Of a DNA stretch of 64,000 bases, positions 18,972 through 26,820 are shown in pieces. Within the stretch, counting starts at the first letter, position 1. The number at the start of each line of letters is the position of its first letter. The notes beneath the pieces are model-generated. The model had not been told where the DNA came from and ran no database searches. It saw only the letters and a program-made list of their open reading frames with translations. The stretch is from Flavobacteriaceae bacterium GSB9 (GTDB lineage Bacteria; Bacteroidota; Bacteroidia; Flavobacteriales; Flavobacteriaceae), in contig CP062007.1 of assembly GCA_022749295.1 (NCBI GenBank), positions 1,364,001 through 1,428,000 on the forward strand. The letters run 5' to 3'. Position numbers and translations under genes: made by a program.

Positions 18972-19847
18972 CTATTTTTCTTTTTCGAAGTGCAAATATA
19001 ATTCAATTATCTTGATTTTATCGGAAGGAAAGTTTTTTACTTTTTTTAATTCATCGAAGGATTTAAAGCCCTCACGCAGTTTCCGTTGTTCAACAATTTG
19101 AGCTGCTAAATCGTAATCGATATGCGGTACGGTAACCAATTGAGCGACCGAAGCTGTATTAAGGTCTATTTTTTCAACCGAAGCAGGTGTTTTTACCGTG
19201 AATTGTTCAGTTATTCTATCAATAACTTCAGGGCTCAGGCCGTATACATCTTGAAGCTGAACATCTGCAACAAAACCGCCCTTGTGTTTATTTCTAAATC
19301 TTACAATACGTTCTGAAAGCACTTCGCCAACACCATTTACCTTTTGAAGTTGTTGTGCCGTTGCAGTATTCAAATCCTGTTTTTGGACGTATGTTTTTGG
19401 TGTGCTTGGATAAGTTAAGGCTTTTGATTTTGGTTTCGGGTTGGTTACCCACTCCGGAAACTTAAAATAAGGCGATAGTACCGCCAATAAAGAATCTGAA
19501 ACTTGAGTGACCTCCTGAAATTGTTTCACAGAGTTTACCCATTGGCCTTGTTTTCTGAACGCTAACAACCTATCAATCTCTTCATTGCTCATCCCTAAAG
19601 CTGACCCTTTAAAATCGGTTATAAAATTAGGGTTAAACGGATAAATTTTTGGTCTGTTCGCTTCTATTTTGGCTTGCTTGAGCGAATCGATTTCTTTAAT
19701 ATATTTCGATAGCGTCTTTTGGTTTACCGGAATAGCTTTTGAAGGAAAATCGACAAAAAAATAAACACATTGTAAAATAATGATAAGCGCTAGTAATAAA
19801 AAAATCCCATTTCGCTGTTTTTTTGTAAACGTGAAATGGGATTTCAT
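18972..19847 (-). CDS. ComEA-like helix-hairpin-helix protein
   Basis: 291 residues. A short basic N-terminus and one hydrophobic helix (GIFLLLALIIILQCVYFFV, about 14-32) anchor it; three HhH regions follow, at about 75-130, 155-215 (DLNTATAQQLQKVNGVGEVL) and 225-285 (DLNTASVAQLVTVPHIDYDL). The DLNTA...GIG-type motifs are those of ComEA, which binds DNA in natural transformation. A DNA-binding envelope role is inferred. The first 15 codons contain a terminator-like hairpin (see separate entry). It lies 20 bases after the alanine symporter gene. Confidence 0.85.
   Translation of the reverse strand: MKSHFTFTKKQRNGIFLLLALIIILQCVYFFVDFPSKAIPVNQKTLSKYIKEIDSLKQAKIEANRPKIYPFNPNFITDFKGSALGMSNEEIDRLLAFRKQGQWVNSVKQFQEVTQVSDSLLAVLSPYFKFPEWVTNPKPKSKALTYPSTPKTYVQKQDLNTATAQQLQKVNGVGEVLSERIVRFRNKHKGGFVADVQLQDVYGLSPEVIDRITEQFTVKTPASVEKIDLNTASVAQLVTVPHIDYDLAAQIVEQRKLREGFKSFDELKKVKNFPSDKIKIIELYLHFEKEK
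19798..19844 (-). terminator. Terminator-like hairpin inside the first codons of the HhH gene
   Basis: Immediately after the ATG the minus strand reads AAATCCCATTTC, 19 bases, GAAATGGGATTT, then the T-run (seven T in all, counting those ending the stem). This is a perfect 12-bp stem with a U-tract, lying 24 to 70 bases after the stop of the upstream symporter gene. It probably terminates symporter transcripts while also coding for residues 2-17 of the next protein. Confidence 0.65.
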
Positions 19848-19867
19848 AGAAAGTATTTAGTTAGTTA

Positions 19868-21493
19868 CTACATGTGCTTTTTAAGGTCTTCGGCGCCTTC
19901 ATCCAAAGCTTCTTCCTTAACATTTATAGCATTGATATATCGTTTCAACTCTTTTGTAATAACGGGAGAAAGCATAACCACCCCTATAATATTGGGAACT
20001 ACCATGGCAAAAATCATGGCATCTGAAAAATCAATTACCGCGCCTAAACTAATTGAAGCTCCAATTACTATAAATAGCGAAAACAATATTTTGTAGATTA
20101 AATCTGAAACTTTTCCTCTTCCAAATAAATATACCCAACCTTGAATACCGTAATAAGACCAAGAAATCATGGTTGAAAAAGCAAACAGTATAACCGCAAT
20201 AGTCAATACGATTGAGAAATGTGGAATAACAGTATCAAAAGCAGTAACGGTAATCTCTACACCTTCTTTAATTGGCACGCCATATTCCATAAACTGACCA
20301 TCAAAATTAGTAATTACAATTACCAAAGCGGTCATAGTACAAATAAGAATAGTGTCAACAAAAGGGCCTATTAATGCCACAATACCCTCACTGGCAGGAT
20401 ATCTTGTTCTTACAGCCGAGTGGGCAATGGCAGCACTACCAACTCCAGCCTCGTTAGAAAAAGCACCTCTTCTAATACCTTGTATCATAACACCTACTAA
20501 TCCTCCAGCAATACCAAGTCCTGAAAATGCCCCTTCATAAATAAGTGCGAAAGCATCATCGATAAGCGAGAAATTAGCGCCTAATATTATAATACCAGCT
20601 AATACATAGATTACAGCCATAAACGGAACGATTTTTTCCGTAACCTTTGCTATACGTTTAATGCCGCCAATAATTACAACAGCAACCAAAGCAGCTAAAG
20701 CAATCCCAAAGTAAAGCCCTGAGTTTCCGTTGGTGTCCAATTCAAATAACTTAACAAATTGGGCAGCCGCTTGATTGGCCTGAAACATATTTCCGCCACC
20801 AAACGATCCTCCAACAACAAAAATTGAAAACAAGATAGCAAGCACTTTTCCAAGACCTCCCATCTTTTTCTCTTTCAACCCTTTTGTTAAGTAATACATA
20901 GGGCCTCCATAAATGGTTCCATCTTCGCCAACATCTCTATATTTAACTCCAAGAGTACACTCGGCAAATTTTGATGCCATCCCCAGAAAACCTGCAACTA
21001 TCATCCAAAATGTTGCTCCTGGTCCTCCGATAGACAATGCCACAGCAACTCCTGCAATATTACCAAGACCAACCGTTGCAGACAACGCCGCAGTTAATGC
21101 CTGAAAGTGAGACACCTCGCCATGAACACCTTCGTTCCTTACCGTTTCAATAAGGTCTTCGCCTTCGTTTGGTGTTGAATCGCCATACAAGGTATCGGCT
21201 CCATGCTCTTCAATATCCTCATATTTGCCCCGAGCTACTCGGATACCTGTTGTAAAGTGTCTTAAGTTAACAAACCTGAAATATATTGTAAAATAAGTAG
21301 CACCACCAATCAACACTATTAAAACCCAAGGGATTTTATAGGTCTCGGAAAAAGGAATTTCGTAAAAAATGGCGTCGACAAACCAACCTGTATAATCCTT
21401 AAAAATCTCGTCGATTTTTTCAGAAGTTGTTTGTTGTGCGTAGGTTAAAATTGGAAGTATTAAAGTAAAAATTGATAGAAGATATTTCTTCAT
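19868..21493 (-). CDS. Sodium:alanine symporter family protein (AGCS)
   Basis: Sodium-coupled amino acid carrier of the inner membrane, related to DagA/AlsT. 541 residues, with a hydrophobic N-terminal segment that may be a signal sequence (MKKYLLSIFTLILPILTYAQ), then about ten membrane helices. Family motifs: VSHFQALTAALSATVGLGNIAGV (read as ALSATVGLGNIAGVA), GGPGATFWMI and RRGAFSNEAGVGSAAIAH. The substrate is probably alanine or glycine. No Shine-Dalgarno and no clear promoter in the AT-rich 106-bp upstream gap. Confidence 0.93.
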   Translation of the reverse strand: MKKYLLSIFTLILPILTYAQQTTSEKIDEIFKDYTGWFVDAIFYEIPFSETYKIPWVLIVLIGGATYFTIYFRFVNLRHFTTGIRVARGKYEDIEEHGADTLYGDSTPNEGEDLIETVRNEGVHGEVSHFQALTAALSATVGLGNIAGVAVALSIGGPGATFWMIVAGFLGMASKFAECTLGVKYRDVGEDGTIYGGPMYYLTKGLKEKKMGGLGKVLAILFSIFVVGGSFGGGNMFQANQAAAQFVKLFELDTNGNSGLYFGIALAALVAVVIIGGIKRIAKVTEKIVPFMAVIYVLAGIIILGANFSLIDDAFALIYEGAFSGLGIAGGLVGVMIQGIRRGAFSNEAGVGSAAIAHSAVRTRYPASEGIVALIGPFVDTILICTMTALVIVITNFDGQFMEYGVPIKEGVEITVTAFDTVIPHFSIVLTIAVILFAFSTMISWSYYGIQGWVYLFGRGKVSDLIYKILFSLFIVIGASISLGAVIDFSDAMIFAMVVPNIIGVVMLSPVITKELKRYINAINVKEEALDEGAEDLKKHM

Positions 21494-21599
21494 AAAATGT
21501 TTTTTAATTAATTTTTATTTAAAAGATTTACGTTAAAAATCAGCAATATGCTAAAAAAAAATGGTTTTATAAAACTACTGCTGTTAAAATCGGCATTTA

Positions 21600-22619
21600 T
21601 CAATCAATGTTGTATTCGGAGTTTAGTGCCAATATTTGCTCTGGCCTACCTAAAACAATTATTTTAGAATTGGGTACCAAGCGTAATTCTGCTTCTGGGT
21701 TGACAATATACTCTCCATTTTCATTTTTAAAGCCTATCACGGTACAACCTGTTTTTTTTCGCAAGTCTAAATCCTTAATGGTTTTTAGTTCGTTGGTATT
21801 ATAAAGTTTTTCAACGGCGACTTCTTCAATGTTTATATTCGATTTGCCTACAATAGATAGATTATCAACAAACTCCATCAAACCAGGAACAACAACCAGT
21901 GAGGCCATGTGGTCGCCTCCTATTTTATCGGGCAAAATAACGTTGTTGGCTCCTGCAAATTTTAATTTTTCGTAGGACGACTCGTTTGATGCACGACTTA
22001 TAATGTTTATTGACTTGTTAAGTTGCCTGGCAGAAAGCACAACGAACAAATTATCGGCATCATTAGGGAGTGCTGAAATAAAGCACGAAGCACGATTAAC
22101 ACCAGCCATGGTTAACACCTCATCTTCATTGGCGTTTCCAATAACATATGGCACTCCATCAAGCTGTAGGCGCTCTTCCATCTCTTTATTTTTTTCGATA
22201 ACAACAAACTGTTTATTGTAAGCCCTTAGCTTGCTGGCCGCCTGTTTGCCATTTCTTCCATATCCGCAAATAACAATATGGTCGGTAAAACTATCAATAC
22301 GTCTTTGCATTTTTTTGTGCTTTAATTCTTCAATATCGTTTTTACTTAAAATATATTCGGTAATAATAGACAGTGCGTAACCCACGATAACCACACTAGC
22401 CAGAATTAAAAAAATAGTGAAAACTTTCGAGGTATCGTCAAGCGGAACCACTTCACCAAATCCAACTGTGGTCATGGTAATAACCGTCATGTAAAGCGCA
22501 TCTACCCAAGAATAACCTGAAATTATTTTATAGCCGGCAACGCCTATCAACAAAATAATCCCCAGAAGAAATACAGCGGTGTAGATTTTGGTTCTAAAGA
22601 ATCTAATAAGTGGGTTCAT
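21600..22619 (-). CDS. Two-helix potassium channel with RCK (TrkA) domains
   Basis: 339 residues. Two membrane helices (about 12-32 and 66-88) flank a pore loop with the K+ selectivity filter TTVGFGE (50-56; GFG in place of GYG). A cytoplasmic RCK domain follows with a Rossmann motif VICGYGRNGKQAA (116-128), then a TrkA-C domain to the end. The architecture is that of MthK-type ligand-gated K+ channels. It has a 5-bp gap to the PspC-like gene, so the two form an operon. Confidence 0.93.
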   Translation of the reverse strand: MNPLIRFFRTKIYTAVFLLGIILLIGVAGYKIISGYSWVDALYMTVITMTTVGFGEVVPLDDTSKVFTIFLILASVVIVGYALSIITEYILSKNDIEELKHKKMQRRIDSFTDHIVICGYGRNGKQAASKLRAYNKQFVVIEKNKEMEERLQLDGVPYVIGNANEDEVLTMAGVNRASCFISALPNDADNLFVVLSARQLNKSINIISRASNESSYEKLKFAGANNVILPDKIGGDHMASLVVVPGLMEFVDNLSIVGKSNINIEEVAVEKLYNTNELKTIKDLDLRKKTGCTVIGFKNENGEYIVNPEAELRLVPNSKIIVLGRPEQILALNSEYNID

Positions 22620-22624
22620 ACAGA

Positions 22625-22852
22625 TTACAGATCAAATACAGATGAGCGTTTTGTGTAAACCAAATCTTTTATGCGCATCCAAAAGGCCAAAAACAAATAC
22701 AAGGCAAAACCAAAACCCAACGTTACGAAGGTTAAATACATAAAGGATGTTCGTACCACCTTAGCCCGAATACCAAGCCTATCTGCAATACGTTGGCATA
22801 CGTAGTAACCGTGTTTTTGAAAAAACAATAAAGGTTTATATATGGTTTTCAT
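22625..22852 (-). CDS. PspC domain protein
   Basis: 75 residues with the PspC pattern: a short N-terminus, GYYVCQRIADRLGIRAKVVRTSF, then one membrane helix (LTFVTLGFGFALYLFLAFWM). Stress-linked PspC proteins act at the inner membrane in other bacteria. It is the upstream gene of the K+ channel, 5 bp apart, which suggests a shared membrane-stress or ion role (inference). Confidence 0.8.
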   Translation of the reverse strand: MKTIYKPLLFFQKHGYYVCQRIADRLGIRAKVVRTSFMYLTFVTLGFGFALYLFLAFWMRIKDLVYTKRSSVFDL

Positions 22853-22954
22853 TGGTTAACGTAATTCGACAATAACTATCTTCATTTAAACAAACCAAAA
22901 TATTATGTCTCTTTATGTATCGCAATTTAAGATTTAGTTTCTTCGTTTGAAAGT

Positions 22955-24226
22955 TTATTTGTTTAAAAGTTGATTGCCAATAGCACACCGTAAGCATTTA
23001 TTTTTGTCGCAATAGTTTGTTTTAAGTTGAATAAGTGCCTGGGAATCGAAAGCCGAGTCGCTAACCGGTTTCAGGCCATTAAAAGCATTGACAATACTGT
23101 TTTTCTCTGATTCTATAGCCATCGCAATTTTTATTATGCTCTCATCAACAGATTTGTCTATGTGTTTGGCGTAGCAAAATTTAAGTGGCAAAATGGTGTT
23201 GACAATTAACAAATCGACAAATGCTTTTGTCATTTTTTTTTCTGAAGCTTTTGATTGTTTTTCAAAAGTATAATGTATTTTCCAAAACACCGAAGTGGAT
23301 AATTTAAAGAGTGTATAAAAATCTTCCAAGGTTTTAGCCTCTACAACTTTCGAAAAAAGGTTGTGATGCGTATGGTACAAACTTGCCAACTGCGATAACC
23401 TAATGGTTGGAAAGTTAGGTGGTCGCAGCCTAAAAAACTGTACTTGAGCCACCTGGCTGTTTTTAAGTTTAAACTTCTGCTTTAAAAACCGGTACTCGTC
23501 CACCAAACTATTGTAATATACACCTTCGTGCTCTGTATCAAGCAAACCAGATTGCCCAAAAAATAACGCTTCCAAGGTTTTGATGTTAGATTGTGTTTTT
23601 CTAATAATTGAAAAATCAATGGACTGTGCCATACTCAAAAACGCTTCGCCATTAACTTTCAATCCAAAATTTTTAGCCAACATTACAAAAAGTACAGCTT
23701 CCCAATTATTCTTTGAAGTTTTTAGAAAGTCATTTATTTGATTTGATTTCCGTTCTAATCGTTCGAAAAACAAGCGTTCTTTCCAGTGATCCAACACAAA
23801 ATCATCAACCGAAGCAAAATCGTTCTCACAATTAATCCACCTATCTTGCTTTGAAAACAACCTTTCGTAGTTTTTCAACACTTCCATGTCGACAAAATCT
23901 TTTAACTGCAATGTGGATATTGGTGAATTATCTTTTCTGAACACCTCGGTATCGTGCTCCCAAACAACATGTAAAATCACATTGTCGTAAGCGGGGTCTT
24001 GCTCGTGGTTGTGCAAAAACCAATCGGACGATTTTACATGAATTTCTACATTACCCGCCCAAAGCTGATCGTTAATTTTTAACTGTGCATTGAAAAAATC
24101 GGGGCCCGAATTAAAATTATGTTGTCCATTGGAAACCAAAGCAATGTGTTCTCCCGCGGTTGTGCTAATATTGCTTATTTGAAATTTTCTGTGCTTCCAG
24201 ATATAATGTAAAAAATCTTCTTGCAT
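22955..24226 (-). CDS. DUF2851 family protein
   Basis: Cytosolic protein of 423 residues found across Bacteroidota, function unknown. I start at MQEDFLHYIWKHRKF, the conserved N-terminus; the longer frame adds 19 residues that overlap the divergent promoter. Family landmarks: GQHNFNSGPDFFNAQL, WAGNVEIHVKSSDWFLH, YDNVILHVVWEHD, and a C-terminal cysteine cluster CDKNKCLRCAIGNQLL that may bind metal. The first part resembles a nuclease-like alpha/beta fold, but I see no proven catalytic set. Confidence 0.88.
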   Translation of the reverse strand: MQEDFLHYIWKHRKFQISNISTTAGEHIALVSNGQHNFNSGPDFFNAQLKINDQLWAGNVEIHVKSSDWFLHNHEQDPAYDNVILHVVWEHDTEVFRKDNSPISTLQLKDFVDMEVLKNYERLFSKQDRWINCENDFASVDDFVLDHWKERLFFERLERKSNQINDFLKTSKNNWEAVLFVMLAKNFGLKVNGEAFLSMAQSIDFSIIRKTQSNIKTLEALFFGQSGLLDTEHEGVYYNSLVDEYRFLKQKFKLKNSQVAQVQFFRLRPPNFPTIRLSQLASLYHTHHNLFSKVVEAKTLEDFYTLFKLSTSVFWKIHYTFEKQSKASEKKMTKAFVDLLIVNTILPLKFCYAKHIDKSVDESIIKIAMAIESEKNSIVNAFNGLKPVSDSAFDSQALIQLKTNYCDKNKCLRCAIGNQLLNK

Positions 24227-24245
24227 ATTACTAAAATAGAAAATA

Positions 24246-24278
24246 TTGCGTGTTTTCGCTTTTACTTCAATAAATTTG
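24246..24278 (+). promoter_or_regulatory. Promoter of the DUF2721 gene
   Basis: TTG (24246), 22 bases, TAAATTTG (24271-24278), 14 bases before the ATG. The -7 box matches; the spacer is slightly long. Confidence 0.5.
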
Positions 24279-24292
24279 AACAAACTTTTAGC

Positions 24293-24688
24293 ATGGAACA
24301 GCTTACCTTAACTACACCAGCACTTTTATTCTCGGCTATTTCGTTAATTATGCTGGCCTATACCAACCGATTTATTGCATATGCTGCAGTAATTCGGGAT
24401 TTGCACGCCAAATATTTAAAGAAAAAAGACGAACGCTACATTAAACAAATTAGAAATTTAAAAAAACGTTTGTACTTAACGCGCAGTATGCAAATCGCAG
24501 GCATTAGCAGTTTGCTGTTGTGCGTACTTACTATGTTTTTAATTTATATTCAGCAACACGTGGTAGCCATTTGGGTGTTTGGTATAGCCTTAATCCTGCT
24601 TATCTTTTCACTGGCCTTACTCATAAGGGAAATCCAAATATCGGTAAAGGCTTTAGAGCATCATATTAGCGATATTGAAAACGGCTAG
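24293..24688 (+). CDS. DUF2721 membrane protein
   Basis: 131 residues. I start at MEQLTLTTPALLFSAISLIMLAY rather than 24 codons upstream, because the longer form overlaps the promoter and is not conserved. There are three hydrophobic helices: about 8-30, 70-90 and 94-115. Between helices 1 and 2 lies a basic cytoplasmic loop (RDLHAKYLKKKDERYIKQIRNLKKRL). DUF2721 proteins are small inner-membrane proteins of unknown function. Confidence 0.85.
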   Translation: MEQLTLTTPALLFSAISLIMLAYTNRFIAYAAVIRDLHAKYLKKKDERYIKQIRNLKKRLYLTRSMQIAGISSLLLCVLTMFLIYIQQHVVAIWVFGIALILLIFSLALLIREIQISVKALEHHISDIENG

Positions 24689-24764
24689 ACTTTTTCCCCC
24701 TCGACAGATTTGGGTTTGCGATAATTTGAAGGTTCTACACAAGCAGATGTTTACCCAGAAATTA

Positions 24765-25256
24765 TTATTTTATTCTTTCCTTCATAGTCTCAACAATGTT
24801 AAAGGCCGCTGGGCAAATAGCCACATTTTTTAAGGTTAGATTAGAAATTTGTTGAAATTTTTTCCGGTCAGTATGTGGAAATTCGCGACATGCTTTTGGG
24901 CGTACATCATAGATAGAACAATAATTATCAGCCCCCAAAAACGTACAAGGCACACTTTGCAGCACATAATCGTTTTCCTCATCAATACGCAAATACTGCT
25001 CGATAAATTGTTGGGGTTTCATTCTAAAAAATTTGGCTATGCGGGCAATATCCTTATCGGTAAATAACGGCCCCGTGGTTTTGCAGCAGTTCGCACACTC
25101 TAAACAGTCGGTGCGTTCAAATTCATTGTCGTGCAAGTCTTTCATAATGTAGTCCAAATCTTTGGGAGGCTTCTTTTTTAACTTCGCGAAGAATTTTTTG
25201 TTTTCGTTATGCTTATCTTTGGCGAGCTTTGGAAGGTTATTTATAAAATCTTGCAT
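24765..25256 (-). CDS. YkgJ family cysteine cluster protein
   Basis: 163 residues with the zinc- or iron-chelating YkgJ domain. The cysteines are C51, C54, C57 and C58 (CLECANCC), C104, C113 and C123 (YDVRPKACREFPH). The basic N-terminus (KDKHNENKKFFAKLKKKPP) precedes the metal-binding core. The biochemical role of the family is not settled. Convergent with DUF2721; the 76-bp gap between them holds no clear hairpin. Confidence 0.88.
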   Translation of the reverse strand: MQDFINNLPKLAKDKHNENKKFFAKLKKKPPKDLDYIMKDLHDNEFERTDCLECANCCKTTGPLFTDKDIARIAKFFRMKPQQFIEQYLRIDEENDYVLQSVPCTFLGADNYCSIYDVRPKACREFPHTDRKKFQQISNLTLKNVAICPAAFNIVETMKERIK

Positions 25257-25334
25257 GGCGTAAAAATAATACTTTCAGTTATTACGAAGGAAATATGACA
25301 GAAGTATCTTTTAAATTAAACTACAAATAAACAG

Positions 25335-25362
25335 ATTGCCACAACTTTTTAAGTCTGGCAAT
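25335..25362 (+). promoter_or_regulatory. Leader hairpin before the methyltransferase gene
   Basis: ATTGCCA and TGGCAAT arms enclose a smaller ACTT/AAGT stem, ending eight bases before the start codon at 25371. There is no T-run, so it looks like a 5'-UTR structure rather than a terminator. Function unknown. Confidence 0.45.
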
Positions 25363-25370
25363 GAAAATTT

Positions 25371-26090
25371 ATGAAAGACCTTTTTGGAAAAGCCCTGCTC
25401 GAGTACCACAACGGACATTACACCGAGGACATTATCACCTCAACCAGCATTTCTGATGACGATGTACTGCCACTAACCTATCTATTCCGTAGTTTTTCAG
25501 AAATGCCTAAAATTGAGCAAAAAGCTCTGAAACTATGTAAAGGTTTGGTTTTGGATGTGGGCTGTGGTGCCGGAAGCCACAGTTTGTTTTTACAGAAAAA
25601 AGGACTTAATGTAAAAGCCATCGATATTTCGGAAGGCGCTATTGAAGTAGCCAAAAACCGTGGTGTTTTAAATATTGAAAACATTTCTGTATTAGATGAA
25701 ACCGAAACTTTTGACACCATTTTACTCTTGATGAACGGCACAGGTATTTTTCAGGAACTCACGCAAGTTTCCAAATACTTGATGCATTTGAAAAGTTTGC
25801 TGAAAAGTGGCGGACAAATTTTAATCGATTCGTCCGACATAAAATACATGTACGAAGACGACGATGGCGGCTATTGGATGGATATGAATGCCAACTACTA
25901 TGGCGAACTCGATTATTTTTTAAGCTACAAGGGCGAAAAGGAAACTCCAATGAAATGGCTGTACCTTGATTTTGAAACCTTAAAAACAGCTTGCGAAACC
26001 GTTGGACTGAAATGTGAATTGGTTACTGAAGGCGAACATTTTGATTATTTGGCGCGATTAACCAGCATAGTTAGGAATCTCATTAACTAG
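25371..26090 (+). CDS. Class I SAM-dependent methyltransferase
   Basis: 239 residues. SAM-binding motif I LDVGCGAGSHS at 61-71, acidic end of strand 2 (AIDIS, near 84-88) and motif IV-like DTILLLMNGTGIF. The rest has the Rossmann-like fold of small-molecule methyltransferases. The substrate cannot be inferred from context, since neighbours are unrelated and on the other strand. Confidence 0.88.
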   Translation: MKDLFGKALLEYHNGHYTEDIITSTSISDDDVLPLTYLFRSFSEMPKIEQKALKLCKGLVLDVGCGAGSHSLFLQKKGLNVKAIDISEGAIEVAKNRGVLNIENISVLDETETFDTILLLMNGTGIFQELTQVSKYLMHLKSLLKSGGQILIDSSDIKYMYEDDDGGYWMDMNANYYGELDYFLSYKGEKETPMKWLYLDFETLKTACETVGLKCELVTEGEHFDYLARLTSIVRNLIN

Positions 26091-26106
26091 AACGTTTACA
26101 AAAAAT

Positions 26107-26132
26107 GGATTCCCGCCTGCGCGAGAATGACA
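26107..26132. repeat. REP-like palindrome (ATTCCCGCCTGCGCGAGAAT)
   Basis: Near-perfect inverted repeat with arms ATTCCCGC and GCGAGAAT (one mismatch) in the 44-bp gap between convergent genes. The sequence resembles the dispersed ATTCCCGCC...GCGGGAAT palindromes found in many bacteria; it may also act as a terminator. Confidence 0.5.
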
Positions 26133-26134
26133 AA

Positions 26135-26716
26135 CTACTTTAAAAATCGATAATGCCCAATAATTTTAAAATCAAACAAACAATCTTCCAAAACTTGACC
26201 ATTACCAATATTGTGAACAATTAAATAGCGTTTTCCATCACTTGATTTTTTGTTTACAACGATTCCTATATGCGTAATAGCTCCCCCAAGATTCCAAGCA
26301 ACTACATCGCCTGGTTTATAATCTTTAGCTTTATTCGTTATTTGCAGTTCAGCCTGTTGACGCTTAAAATAAGTCATTAAATTGGGGACGCGCCGGTGGT
26401 CAATATTCTTATCCGTCTTTTTTAGTCCCCATATTTTTGGATAGACCTTAAAATTGGATTTCATATCCTCATGAACTTCTTGCTGCAAATCAATTCCAAG
26501 TTTTCGGTAAGCCCTAATGATAACATCGGTACAAACCCCTTTATCGCTGGGTACATCTCCATTTGGATAGTCAATTTTAAAATAACTAGGATCGTATGTT
26601 ACCTTTTGGCTTGTAAGTTGCAAGGCTGCATCAGATAACGTTAATTGATTGGTAGCTGTTTGAGCGCAAACAACATTGAAACAAATCATGAAGCTGACTA
26701 AAAATAGCTTTTTCAT
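26135..26716 (-). CDS. DUF1287 family secreted protein (NlpC/P60-like fold)
   Basis: 193 residues with a signal peptide (MKKLFLVSFMICFNVVCAQT, cleavage likely after CAQ). The DUF1287 domain shows GVCTDVIIRAYRKLGIDLQ with a candidate catalytic Cys near residue 62, DKNIDHRRVPNLMTYFKR, and a His segment in GGAITHIGIVV. This Cys-His arrangement is that of NlpC/P60-related cell-wall hydrolases or amidases. A periplasmic role is expected; the substrate is unproven. Confidence 0.85.
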   Translation of the reverse strand: MKKLFLVSFMICFNVVCAQTATNQLTLSDAALQLTSQKVTYDPSYFKIDYPNGDVPSDKGVCTDVIIRAYRKLGIDLQQEVHEDMKSNFKVYPKIWGLKKTDKNIDHRRVPNLMTYFKRQQAELQITNKAKDYKPGDVVAWNLGGAITHIGIVVNKKSSDGKRYLIVHNIGNGQVLEDCLFDFKIIGHYRFLK

Positions 26717-26778
26717 AAAACCTACTTTAAATTAAACTTTCCAAGTGAGTGTGAGTTATTAGCTGAGACCCAAAACAA

Positions 26779-26800
26779 TACTTCGACTAAGCGCAGTAAG
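26779..26800. repeat. Dispersed repeat element (ACTTCGACT type)
   Basis: TACTTCGACTAAGCGCAGTAAG, with imperfect dyad symmetry, in the gap between the DUF1287 gene and the outer-membrane protein gene. A related copy, ACTTCGACTGCGCTCTGTGC, lies at 52896 before tmRNA. Confidence 0.45.
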
Positions 26801-26820
26801 ATGTTTTAGGGCGCCTCGCA

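Noticed and set aside
21494-21599. Promoter upstream of the alanine symporter
   Set aside because: The region is AT-rich but has no TAnnTTTG box on the correct strand.
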